NCBI RefSeq assembly: GCF_000632495.1
Contig: NZ_JFZT01000061.1
Coordinates: 1-64,000, forward strand
Reading direction: 5' to 3'
Origin: Candidatus Acidianus copahuensis
Lineage (GTDB): Archaea > Thermoproteota > Thermoprotei_A > Sulfolobales > Sulfolobaceae
DNA length: 64,000 bases
In this document: positions 1-8,851 of the stretch, one piece after another
Layout of the letters: the number at the start of each line of letters is the position of its first letter
Numbering within the stretch: position 1 is the stretch's first letter
The notes under the pieces: model-generated
Databases searched by the model: none
The model's input: the letters and a program-made list of their open reading frames with translations, nothing else
Told to the model about the DNA's origin: nothing
Program-made: the position numbers and the translations under genes

Positions 1-53
1 AATAAAAGATAGAAAAAGTTATAAGCTTTTACTATAATATTTTCTATATAAAG

Positions 54-480
54 GTGCTTAAAATGGATGTAAAAATGTTAAATAAGTTTATACTTATTTC
101 CTCATCAGTGTTTTACTCAATTAATATTATACTTTCCATTTCACTTTATACAGTATTAACAATTACATCATACAGTATTAACAATTACATCCTTACCAAT
201 AGCGAATATAGTTCTAAGATCAGTTTTAATATCTGTTCCTCTCATATCAGGCGTTTTCAACGCCCTAATTCTTGGAATGATCTCTATGAGCTTAAGATAT
301 GCAGAATACTACGGAATAGCTAAATCTAGTTTAGCGATAGCAATATACTTGGGGTACTTCTTCGCCTTTAGACCAGCTAACTATATTGCCTATATCATGT
401 TTGCAATTATTGCACTATGTATAATACAAATAGGTGATCTAATGATCTATGCTAAACTACAGAAGGAAATGTTTGGATGA
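54..480 (+). pseudogene. Small polytopic membrane protein, frameshifted by a 22-bp tandem duplication
   Basis: Two adjacent frames each encode hydrophobic sequence. The first runs from ATG 54 (alternative ATG 63) and drifts into a non-membrane tail; the second ends at 480. Between them, bases 148-169 are repeated exactly at 170-191. Removing one copy joins the frames into one 134-residue protein with about four membrane segments and no internal stop. Twenty-two is not a multiple of three, so the duplication is the cause of the break. The stop overlaps the ATG of the next gene (477-480), which suggests the intact gene was first in a coupled operon. Family not recognised. The disruption could revert by precise loss of one copy; an assembly error is the alternative. 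Confidence 0.7.
148..191. repeat. Perfect 22-bp tandem duplication
   Basis: Bases 148-169 and 170-191 are identical over 22 bp. The bases on either side do not extend the identity. It lies inside the reading frame of the membrane protein at 54-480 and shifts it. Confidence 0.95.
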
Positions 481-824
481 GAAGCGTGATTTTCTTGTTA
501 TTAAAAATAAAAATAAAAGGAGAGGAAATTCTTCCCTCTCAGATTAAGGGGAAGATGGCTTACGAGAAAAACGCTGTGCTTATAGCTAAAACGCCTGCTA
601 GAGTGTTGTTTGTAGACTTTGTAGGTCAATGCTGTTTAGGATCGTATTCTCCTCCGCCTTTCCTCTCTAGCAAGATGTTCTATTACGAAATAATCTACAT
701 TCCAGAGGAATACTCAAAGTATTTGCCATGCATAGCTCTTGAAGTAGAAAAATCTCTGAATCCACTATATAGGAATAAGAGATTGTATTGCGATGGCGAA
801 ATAACCGTGCTGATCGAAAAATGA
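477..824 (+). CDS. Hypothetical protein, 115 residues
   Basis: Starts with an ATG that overlaps the preceding stop (ATGA), and its own stop overlaps the next ATG in the same way at 821-824, so the three genes look translationally coupled. The protein is mixed alpha/beta in character with a hydrophobic central part, a Cys-Cys pair near residues 51-52 and a proline run near 58-60. It has no membrane segment of clear length apart from a short hydrophobic N-terminus. No family recognised. Codon use and AT content match the rest of the window. Confidence 0.6.
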   Translation: MRSVIFLLLKIKIKGEEILPSQIKGKMAYEKNAVLIAKTPARVLFVDFVGQCCLGSYSPPPFLSSKMFYYEIIYIPEEYSKYLPCIALEVEKSLNPLYRNKRLYCDGEITVLIEK

Positions 825-1111
825 ATTTACAAGATTTACTTTCATGCAATGACATTAGGCTTAATAAAAACGACGAGGTGCTAGTAACAGTTGATAACGT
901 GAAATTAATTTTTACCTTTTCCATCAATTTTTCTCTAATCACTGAAATCATATTAAAATGTAAGAACTATAAGAGTAATTGCAGAATAATAATAGATACT
1001 AGAACAGAAAAGGTAATAGCTATTGAGACACAAGGGTTTAAGGAAGAGAAGATAAAGAAAGTAATTTCGGAGTGCTTTAGGGAAAAAGGTATTCTTTATA
1101 AACAAATTTAA
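821..1111 (+). CDS. Hypothetical protein, 96 residues
   Basis: An upstream in-frame ATG at 788 exists, but the ATG at 821 sits in an ATGA overlap with the preceding stop and is the better start. The product is small and soluble, rich in Ile, Lys and Asn, with four cysteines and a Lys/Glu-rich C-terminal helix. No family recognised. Third member of the coupled unit starting with the disrupted membrane protein, so it may now be poorly translated if coupling is strict. Confidence 0.6.
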   Translation: MNLQDLLSCNDIRLNKNDEVLVTVDNVKLIFTFSINFSLITEIILKCKNYKSNCRIIIDTRTEKVIAIETQGFKEEKIKKVISECFREKGILYKQI

Positions 1112-1560
1112 TTTTGTAATAAATATTAAATTATATTATGGATTATATCGCACTTCTCTTTTCCTTAAATGCTTATGTTGGTTTCACGGAGTATATGGAT
1201 TTCTTGGTTTAGCCTTTCTGCTTCAAGCAGACATAGTCTTGTTTGAGGTAAGTATATATACTCAGCCTCCAAGATCTGAAGGTAGTTCATGATTCATAAG
1301 AGATGAAATATTAAGTTAAACTAGAATCAGCTAGCATAACTAATTTCTAGCTTAGAAAAGGCCTCTGCAAAGCGTAAGGTGATCTTTTACACGATCACAT
1401 AAGTTTATCCTGCGCTTACCTCCGAGTTCTTTCTTACTTTTCAATTTGTCACTTGAAGATCTCATTTTATCATGTAAAGGGAGAAGTTTTTGAAAACGTT
1501 TTTAACTTTACTATGAAAACTTTTCTGCTTATTTAATTCAATTTTAAATAGATTCTTAAA
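1112..1560 (+). pseudogene. Gene-free stretch with a possible decayed TnpB 3' end
   Basis: No intact gene in about 450 bp. On the plus strand near 1171-1220 a short frame reads GFTEYMDFL followed by a stop. This resembles the second zinc-knuckle region (CGFT-x-D/Y) of TnpB-type proteins, which is clearer in the relics at 23 kb and 58 kb. The rest, to 1560, carries stops in all frames and AT-rich sequence. Only the short motif supports the call, so it is tentative. Confidence 0.35.
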
Positions 1561-2352
1561 TCATACATTTAATTTTTCTCTAATTCCCTTATCTATTTCA
1601 TCTCCTATTTCTCTTGATCTCTTAAATGCTGCCTCTATTGTTTCCATTAACGCGGATTTTACTCCTTCTCTTTCTAGAATGGCCAGACCTCTTATTGTTG
1701 TTCCTGCTGGAGTAGTTACTTCGTCTCTTAAATTGGAGGGATGATATGCCTTTGCCTTTAACATATTTGCAGTGCCTTTCATCACGTCCAATACGGCATG
1801 ATACGCTAGATCTCTTGGAATTCCTACAGAAACTCCTCCCATTACTAGAGCATCTATAATCTCTGCAAGGAATGCCGGTCCGCTACCTACAAGAGCAGTC
1901 CATGCATCTATGAGTTCCTCTTGAACCCAATAGACCTTACCGAAACTTTCTAAAATCTCTGTTACTAATGAATCTTCTTCTCCCGCTACAGCAGTACTAG
2001 ACTCTAGAATTGAGGCATTTATGTTAGGCATTGCTCTAAAGACCTTGGTTTTTGTTATTCTCGTAAGCGTAGATAGCTTAACTCCTGCCATGACAGAAAC
2101 CACAGTTTTTCCTTCCCAACTTTTTACTTGAGAAACCACTGAAGGGAAATGGTACGGTTTCACGCTTAATATAACAACGTCTGATCCTTTTACTGCATAG
2201 CTATTGTCTGTTGTTGTTTCTATACCTAGATCCTTGATTCTCGCCAAAGTTTCTTTACTTCTAGCAGTTGCTATTACTTCGTATTTTCCTATTATCGACT
2301 TAATAATTGATGTTCCTATTTTTCCAGAACCGACTACAGCTATTTTCAACAT
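1561..2352 (-). CDS. proC: Pyrroline-5-carboxylate reductase
   Basis: Catalyses the NAD(P)H-dependent last step of proline synthesis in the cytoplasm. The 263 residues are the usual length. The N-terminal Rossmann motif GSGKIG is at residues 8-13, the conserved RAMPN at 106-110, LVGSGPAF at 154-161, and the family signature around TTPAGTTIRGL at 213-223. It lies 98 bp downstream of the molybdenum hydroxylase gene in the same direction, with no functional link evident. The start follows the Met-Leu-Lys just before the first beta strand, as expected. Confidence 0.95.
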   Translation of the reverse strand: MLKIAVVGSGKIGTSIIKSIIGKYEVIATARSKETLARIKDLGIETTTDNSYAVKGSDVVILSVKPYHFPSVVSQVKSWEGKTVVSVMAGVKLSTLTRITKTKVFRAMPNINASILESSTAVAGEEDSLVTEILESFGKVYWVQEELIDAWTALVGSGPAFLAEIIDALVMGGVSVGIPRDLAYHAVLDVMKGTANMLKAKAYHPSNLRDEVTTPAGTTIRGLAILEREGVKSALMETIEAAFKRSREIGDEIDKGIREKLNV

Positions 2353-2450
2353 ACAAGATTTGTTCGAAAAGAAAATAATGAGTTTTGAGTCAGTTTATTT
2401 TGATCCGCATTAATGAAAAGAAATCTCTTCTTAAATCACTTCGATATGGA

Positions 2451-4478
2451 TTAAAGCTGAGTTAGTTCCTCCATTTTTATAGGTGTTCTTCTAAACTTTT
2501 TCCTTGTAGCCTTTTCTATTGCAATGAAAACTGAACTTAACGCACCTGTAGTTCCACTTTCTCCTACTCCCCTACTCCCTGTTGCTACAGGAGATGGAAC
2601 TTCCACTTCCTCTAATTCAACGTTAAAAGCCTGTGTTGAGTCAGCAACTCCTGCGTCCGCTATAGATGAGAATAAAGGATTTCCTTGTTTATCGTATTCA
2701 GAACTTTCCCATAATACTTGAGATACACCCTGAAGGATTCCACCCATTAGTTGCCCCTCCACTTCTTCCTTAACAAGAACTTTACCAACGTCTTCTATAG
2801 CGTAATAAAATGGGACTCTCACTATACCCCTGTCATCAACGTCAACTACAGCTACATGAGCTCCAGGTGAAAATACGTCTTCTGACCTGTAGAATACATC
2901 TACCTCAATATTAGACTGCGTAATATCTTTTACTTTTTTCCTTATCTCTTGACAGGCTGTTAGTACCGCTGATCCTCCCATCGTACCTCCTCTCGAACCA
3001 AAACTTCCAATTCCCTCTTTTAGGTTTTCTGTATCATTAGTATATACCTCTATTTTATCCATTGGAATTCCAAGAGCTTGTGACGCAATTCTAGAGTATG
3101 TTTCTTCATATGCCTGTCCATGAGGTCCAGTTCCAACATATATTTTTACTCTTCCGTTATTTATCTTTACTTTGGCCCCCTCTCCAGGAGATAACCTTAC
3201 CTGTTCGCTAGTCAGTACTAGTGAAACTCCCTTTTCTCTGAATTTTTCCTTCATTTTATTAAAAACCTGTTTTGCCTTTGAGAAAACTAGTGAGTATCCT
3301 GCAGGATCATACTTAAGACCTAGTGGTGTAATATACCCCGTGTCTGGAACTAGATTTCTTTCTCGTACGTAAATTGAATCCTTTCCTATAACCTCAGAGA
3401 AATCCTCAACTAGAGTCTCAAGGATAAGGGCTGCCTCTGGTCTTCCTGCGCCTCTATATGGCCCAGTTGGTGGAAGATTTGTAAACACACCTAAAGACCT
3501 TACTCTGGCAAACCTCATTTTGTAAGGGCCTGTAAGAAGGGATGCAATGAACGCTGCAGTTGTTGTATTTCGAGTATAGTTAAACGCTCCTAGATCGTTC
3601 CATATTGTTCCTTCAATTCCTAAAATTTCTCCATCTCTATTACCGTAAAGTTTAACTTTTGATTTTACTCCTCTGCCTATTGTTGGATTTGTTAGATGTT
3701 CCCTCCTGGTCTCGATCCATTTAACAGGTCTCTTCACTTTCATAGATGCTATACTTGCTAGGATATATTCTGGGTAGGACGGAACCTTATTCCCAAATCC
3801 TCCTCCTACGTTATACGCCTTTACTATAATTTTTTCAGGATTTAGACCTAAAGATTCACTTAAATCATCCCTTATTCTAAATGCGGATTGGAAGGAACCA
3901 GTTACGTGTAATACTTCTCCGTCCCAATAAACAATTATTCCCTTAGGCTCAATTGGGTTAGAGATGATCCTTGTCTGTTCCATCTCCCTTTCTACTACGA
4001 TTTCTGCTTTTTCCTTTGCTGATATTTCACCTCCTTCTAGCACTTTATCAGTTGAAATATTACTCTTAGTATTAGGATGAATAGGTTCGTTTTGGAGGGA
4101 ATCGTCTATACTAATCGACGGTCTTAGCTCTTCGTAGTCTATACCTACCTCTTCCGCTATATCTTCTCCTTCATACCTATCTTCACTCAAAAATGCCAAA
4201 ACTGGTTGACCTACGAAATTCACTCTTCCATCAGCTAGAACTGGCATTTTGACTATATTTCCAGACTTTAAAGTGTAGGGATCTGCGCTGACCGGCATAT
4301 ATATCTTTACATCGTCCCATGTCAATGTAAGGAGGGACCTTGAAGGCAATGATATGTCATTAATTTCCCCTCTAGCTATGCTTGACCTTACTACGTAGAG
4401 GTATACGACGTCCTTAACTTCTATATCATCAACGTATTTTCCCTTTCCTAGGATCTTAGGTAAATCATCCCGTATCAT
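2451..4478 (-). CDS. Molybdenum hydroxylase large subunit (xanthine/aldehyde dehydrogenase, CoxL/CutA type)
   Basis: The protein has the molybdopterin-binding large-subunit fold. GKGKYVDDI is at residues 11-19, the GGGFGNK cofactor loop at 225-231, and PYRGAGRPEA at 340-349. GSFGSRGGTMGG lies near residue 500, and GVGESGT near the end carries the active-site Glu. The loop is not the AYxCSFR of form I CO dehydrogenase, so an aldehyde or related oxidase is more likely. At 675 residues it is somewhat short, with an N-terminus trimmed by a few residues. FAD and 2Fe-2S subunits normally sit next to it, but none is found in this window, so partners must be elsewhere or it acts alone. Substrate unknown. 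Confidence 0.85.
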   Translation of the reverse strand: MIRDDLPKILGKGKYVDDIEVKDVVYLYVVRSSIARGEINDISLPSRSLLTLTWDDVKIYMPVSADPYTLKSGNIVKMPVLADGRVNFVGQPVLAFLSEDRYEGEDIAEEVGIDYEELRPSISIDDSLQNEPIHPNTKSNISTDKVLEGGEISAKEKAEIVVEREMEQTRIISNPIEPKGIIVYWDGEVLHVTGSFQSAFRIRDDLSESLGLNPEKIIVKAYNVGGGFGNKVPSYPEYILASIASMKVKRPVKWIETRREHLTNPTIGRGVKSKVKLYGNRDGEILGIEGTIWNDLGAFNYTRNTTTAAFIASLLTGPYKMRFARVRSLGVFTNLPPTGPYRGAGRPEAALILETLVEDFSEVIGKDSIYVRERNLVPDTGYITPLGLKYDPAGYSLVFSKAKQVFNKMKEKFREKGVSLVLTSEQVRLSPGEGAKVKINNGRVKIYVGTGPHGQAYEETYSRIASQALGIPMDKIEVYTNDTENLKEGIGSFGSRGGTMGGSAVLTACQEIRKKVKDITQSNIEVDVFYRSEDVFSPGAHVAVVDVDDRGIVRVPFYYAIEDVGKVLVKEEVEGQLMGGILQGVSQVLWESSEYDKQGNPLFSSIADAGVADSTQAFNVELEEVEVPSPVATGSRGVGESGTTGALSSVFIAIEKATRKKFRRTPIKMEELTQL

Positions 4479-4548
4479 GAAGTCAATAATGATATTAAAC
4501 TTAAAAGTAAATCCTCAAACTTGTTAAATGTAAAGTTTTTTAAAAAAA

Positions 4549-6153
4549 TTATTCTGGAGGTATTTCCTTGAAAACAAGGTTCATCTCTATTCCTTTCCTG
4601 GAGTTCATATATTTTGCTAGAAAATATATTCCTATTCCTGATCCATACATGGCTATTAATGATACAAACGTTAAGAGATTTACAGGTAAAAGCACAGGAT
4701 TATTCCATGTAATAAGTAATGAGTATACTAGAAATCCAAAAACAGAGAAACCAATTAAGGAGACCAGCGGAATTCCCATTATCTTTGTTTTACTTGCAGA
4801 AACTCTCCTATACATATCCTTTTTTATGAATGGCATTAGAGCTGTAGTTAGAGCAAATACAGCATATCCGACTTGAAAAACTACTGTCACATCTACTATG
4901 GATATTTCAGGAACAAACGCATACAGCAGAACTCCAATTAACCCGACAACAAAAGTTAATAAGGTAGCTTTTACAGGTATGTGAAGTTTATCGTTAACAT
5001 CTGCAAAACTCTCAGGCATTATCCTGTCAAAAGACCAAGAGAATAGGTATCTAGTTAGCGATATAACGAGAGGAGGATTACTGTAAAAGTTAGGTAACCA
5101 AAAAGCTATCCACATTAGAACGAAAACTATTAGGCTATGATTAACCAATAGTGCGAAGAATGGAGTAAATGGACCTATTGAAGACAAGGAATTATATACA
5201 GTGTCGTTCAAAGAATTGCTGGAAATGTAGGACCAACTTACTAGGAACTTTTCACCAAAAGCGTGTATGTTCAAGAATGTAAATAAAATATAATATATTC
5301 CGATAAAGATAACTGAAATTATTATAGATAGAAGTGAGTTAAACTTAACTTTTTTCATTTCACCGCTCCAAGAAGCTGGAAGATTATACCATGTAAAGTA
5401 ATACCACACTACTGGTATCGCGATAAGAGAAGCTTGAAGTTCAGGAAGGAAGGAAAGACCTTTTGAACTCGCGTATGTTATTACGCTAGAATATGCGTCG
5501 TGTAAGCCAGTGAAAGAGGAAAGGGCCGATGAGAAACTCGAGGGAGTTATCATCGCTAATACAATAAAAGTAATTAATGTTGTTATAATTGATATTATTC
5601 CAGTTATAGCTATAAATTTCCAGCCGTATTTTCCTAGAACGGCAATGAAGGCTGAAAGTACGAGAACTATTATGCCAACTATAACGCTTCCTATATTACT
5701 GCCAAAAAAATTGCCAAAATTAATCAGGAATGTATTTGAAGAGTAAAGCCCAATTCCTGTAAACAAATAAGCAAACCATTGAGCCGCTAAATAACTATAT
5801 AGGCCTAGAGATAAGGAGAAAGCAATCCATAAAGCCCAGTAGTTAGTAAATCCCACTAAGGGATGAGATGATCTAGCGTTAAATACGTAATCTCCCCCAG
5901 CCCTTGGAGTTGAAATTGAGGCCAAATAAAAGAGAAACGCCATCCCCATAGTAGGGACTAAAGATATTAGGTAGGATAATGTCCAATTAGCCCCTGGGGC
6001 AAGATAAAGCCATTCAACTATTAAAATAGGTATTCCTCCTGTAACTAGACCAAAAGTTGCAAAAAAAGATGCCCATGGACTTACTTCTCTAACAAGACCA
6101 GATGATTGCCTAATAAAGACAGATTGAGAAGTATCTGTATTTTCTTTTCCCAT
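4549..6153 (-). CDS. APC-family amino acid permease
   Basis: A polytopic protein of 534 residues with 12 or more membrane segments. The soluble N-terminus of about 28 residues is followed by the first APC helix with a GLVTGG unwound segment (35-40), and STPRAGGDYVF at 81-91 matches the conserved loop after helix 2. Members import or exchange amino acids or amines using ion gradients. The C-terminus is charged. It lies upstream of the molybdenum hydroxylase with a 70-bp gap, and a second, shorter permease lies upstream of it. Substrate cannot be read from the sequence. Confidence 0.85.
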   Translation of the reverse strand: MGKENTDTSQSVFIRQSSGLVREVSPWASFFATFGLVTGGIPILIVEWLYLAPGANWTLSYLISLVPTMGMAFLFYLASISTPRAGGDYVFNARSSHPLVGFTNYWALWIAFSLSLGLYSYLAAQWFAYLFTGIGLYSSNTFLINFGNFFGSNIGSVIVGIIVLVLSAFIAVLGKYGWKFIAITGIISIITTLITFIVLAMITPSSFSSALSSFTGLHDAYSSVITYASSKGLSFLPELQASLIAIPVVWYYFTWYNLPASWSGEMKKVKFNSLLSIIISVIFIGIYYILFTFLNIHAFGEKFLVSWSYISSNSLNDTVYNSLSSIGPFTPFFALLVNHSLIVFVLMWIAFWLPNFYSNPPLVISLTRYLFSWSFDRIMPESFADVNDKLHIPVKATLLTFVVGLIGVLLYAFVPEISIVDVTVVFQVGYAVFALTTALMPFIKKDMYRRVSASKTKIMGIPLVSLIGFSVFGFLVYSLLITWNNPVLLPVNLLTFVSLIAMYGSGIGIYFLAKYMNSRKGIEMNLVFKEIPPE

Positions 6154-6305
6154 CTCTCGGTCTCGATCTTCTTTGACTTATTAAATTTTTCTTTAAACAT
6201 TATTACGTCCGTAGTAAAATTTTTTCTTTTTGATAGAACAAAAGATTACTTAATTAATCCTTCCTTTAAATCTTTAACTCAAGAATATAAATCCAGTAAT
6301 GCTGA

Positions 6306-7598
6306 TTAACCTTTTGAATTCATTTTCTTTAGAAGAGTTTGATGAATAATAGCCATGATAACACCTGCGATTAGAGTGTATACTCCTATCATGTTCACAC
6401 TACTATATACTCCATATCCCATCAAAAAAGATGCAGATATTCCTAAAAGGATATCTAACAAACCAGACCTGTAGTTTTTCTTTGCAAAAAATGGATAAAC
6501 CGCAGATACTATAACATGAGACACATATAAAGATATCAAGGAGGAAGCCGTTGTTAGGTCATAAACCTCAAAGTAATTTCCAGTAGTTCCAGCGATCAAG
6601 TTAATGGTTAAGAAGAAGACTGCAATTACCAGTATAGATAAAATCATATTCCTATTCAGCATAGTGAATGTAAGTCTTGACAGAGCCACGTATGCAGCTG
6701 TTACTGATCCTATTAGGCTATTTATTGTCAGTATGAAGAAGATTAAGGAGAAATCGTAACCCATCAATTTTTGTGATATGTAAAAACCAGGATAATCTGT
6801 TATCGATAACAGCGAACTAACTCCTTGATTACTGAATCCTGCGAACGCTATCTCAAAATATGATGCGAATATTATTGCTACTGCAGCAATCCAGTAAGCA
6901 ATCGCATATGATTTTCCCACTGTTTTTCCTCTGCCCTTAGCTTCATAGCCTAAAAAGAAGGAAGCACCGCCTCCAGCCAAAGTGAAGCCAACTGCCAAGG
7001 ATCCGGAAATAAAGTTTGTGGGATTCACAGAAAGCTGAAAAGGGCTTCCAGAAATACCAGTAATACTTAATACCTTAATTCCAAGAATTATTAAAAGTGT
7101 GATTTCCAATATTGTAGATATAAAAGTGTAAAATAGAGGAGGCTTTGCTCCTGTTAACAGCAGGAGAGTCAGAGCTATTGGTATTGATATCTCAATCAAG
7201 GAAAGATAGAATATAGGAAGCTGAAACTCAGAAGGCAAAACAATTCCTACAAGGTAAGTTGTAGCTGAGGGTAAGTATATAGCGTAGCTTATCCAGTAAA
7301 ACCAGCCAGCTAGACTACCTACCATTTGACCCTTCGCAGACTTAGCAAAGTCGTATATCCCGCCTGTAGTTCCAATAATTTTCGAATACCTATAACCTAT
7401 TAAAACCCACAAAAAATATATCAATGAACCTACAATGGATGCTAGAAAGGTTGAGGCATAAGAATCATAAAGAGCATAAGTTAAGTAAGCTGAGGCTGAA
7501 CCTAAAGGCGCTATTGAAGAGAGGGATTGGGCATATATCAAGTAAGATGGAAGGGATTCCTCTCTCGGATTCAACTTATCTGAGAGCTTTCTAAACAT
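6306..7598 (-). CDS. APC-superfamily amino acid permease
   Basis: 430 residues and about 12 hydrophobic segments. The APC-like GTTGGIYDF motif follows helix 2 near residue 77, and a glycine-rich unwound stretch LAGGGASFFLGYEAKG near 205-220 fits helix 6 of the fold. It is distinct from the longer permease downstream, so the pair is not a recent duplication. The gap to the nucleoside hydrolase gene upstream is 68 bp, so a common transcript is possible. Substrate unknown. Confidence 0.8.
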   Translation of the reverse strand: MFRKLSDKLNPREESLPSYLIYAQSLSSIAPLGSASAYLTYALYDSYASTFLASIVGSLIYFLWVLIGYRYSKIIGTTGGIYDFAKSAKGQMVGSLAGWFYWISYAIYLPSATTYLVGIVLPSEFQLPIFYLSLIEISIPIALTLLLLTGAKPPLFYTFISTILEITLLIILGIKVLSITGISGSPFQLSVNPTNFISGSLAVGFTLAGGGASFFLGYEAKGRGKTVGKSYAIAYWIAAVAIIFASYFEIAFAGFSNQGVSSLLSITDYPGFYISQKLMGYDFSLIFFILTINSLIGSVTAAYVALSRLTFTMLNRNMILSILVIAVFFLTINLIAGTTGNYFEVYDLTTASSLISLYVSHVIVSAVYPFFAKKNYRSGLLDILLGISASFLMGYGVYSSVNMIGVYTLIAGVIMAIIHQTLLKKMNSKG

Positions 7599-7666
7599 AA
7601 ATGTCTTTAGCTCAAAGAAATGTTATAAATCTAACTATATGGATAAGCTATCCAGCCGTTTAAAAA

Positions 7667-8626
7667 CTAAAACCACTTCAATACGCTTTCTAGAAATACC
7701 GTGAACGCATAGTAATTTATATCATAAACAACTTCGGCATTCCATTCTTTTTTCCTTACATGACCTGGACCAACGTAGTCAACTATTGACAGACCTCTAC
7801 TTTCGCAATCGCAATTTTCTACATTGACGTTTTCCTGTCTTACATCTACAGCTATGTCCTTGTCGAGGGCAACTGCGGTTGTAATAACGTCAGGGTGAGG
7901 GTTTCCCCTCATTCCTTGCATCTTAGACGAAAATTGCCTATAAAATGAATACATATCTTTGTAAAGGGAAGATAGCATTGTCCCTAATGTCGATAACCTA
8001 TCAAAAGTATCTTGATCTATTGCATTTTTTACTGCAACTTCCCAAGGAACCAGAGTTATTTTCTTCTTAAATGCATTCATTACTATTTTTGCTGCATCTG
8101 GATCGACCCAGAAATTATATTCAGCTACAGGTGTGATATTCCCTCTAGCATAAACCGCTCCTCCCATTATATATACTCTCTTAATTCTCTGAACAACGCT
8201 AGGATCTCTAAGATAGGCCAGCGCTAAATTGGTAAGCGGAGAAATTGCTAAAAATTCTATTTCATATTTTTTACTCAAATTTATAATAGCTGTAGACGCA
8301 TCTTCTTCGCCTAGAAAAGATGTATTTTTAACAAGGGGAGAAATTTCTCCTAAACCAGATCTGCCATGTACTTCTTCTACGGTTTTAAAGTCCTTAATGA
8401 GCGGTCTACTAGATCCTTTATATACTTTTAGATCTTCTATGTCTATACCATTATCTCTCAAAAAATTAATAGCCCAGAGCGCATTATTTACTTCCGTTTC
8501 AAATTCTACGTTTCCTTCAACTACAGTTAATGCATGAACCTTAACTCCTTTTGCTAATAGGGATATTAAGCTTAAAATGTCATCCTCTGCTGTATCGCAA
8601 TCTATTATAAAATGTCTTTCAGGCAT
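7667..8626 (-). CDS. Nucleoside hydrolase (inosine-uridine preferring family)
   Basis: Hydrolyses the N-glycosidic bond of ribonucleosides, for purine or pyrimidine salvage. The family's N-terminal calcium/ribose site, usually DTDPGxDD, appears here as DCDTAEDD (residues 9-16). All four aspartates are kept, but Thr, Pro and Gly are replaced. The EVHGRSGLG segment near residue 80, IMGGA near 155 and the C-terminal HPDVITTAVAL region are also recognisable. Length of 319 is normal. The altered first motif may change nucleoside preference. Confidence 0.88.
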   Translation of the reverse strand: MPERHFIIDCDTAEDDILSLISLLAKGVKVHALTVVEGNVEFETEVNNALWAINFLRDNGIDIEDLKVYKGSSRPLIKDFKTVEEVHGRSGLGEISPLVKNTSFLGEEDASTAIINLSKKYEIEFLAISPLTNLALAYLRDPSVVQRIKRVYIMGGAVYARGNITPVAEYNFWVDPDAAKIVMNAFKKKITLVPWEVAVKNAIDQDTFDRLSTLGTMLSSLYKDMYSFYRQFSSKMQGMRGNPHPDVITTAVALDKDIAVDVRQENVNVENCDCESRGLSIVDYVGPGHVRKKEWNAEVVYDINYYAFTVFLESVLKWF

Positions 8627-8851
8627 AAGTATATTAAGAGAGGTTAAAGTAAAGCTTTACTGAGAATAGATTGAAGATGTTTTATAGTTGTCTAAGTTTT
8701 AAGATACAAATTAATCGAACTCCTTCCATACCTTTTCATCCTACCATATAATACTTTTATAATTTCGTAAACGTCAGTAAGTCAAGGTAAAGTAATATGA
8801 TCGTTTTGAATATTACTTAGATATCTTTCTGTTTAGCGTTGTAGTTCCCAG

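Noticed and set aside
4990..5300. Frameshift between the two neighbouring permeases as one split gene
   Set aside because: Each permease has its own complete set of helices and its own N-terminal motif; they are two genes.
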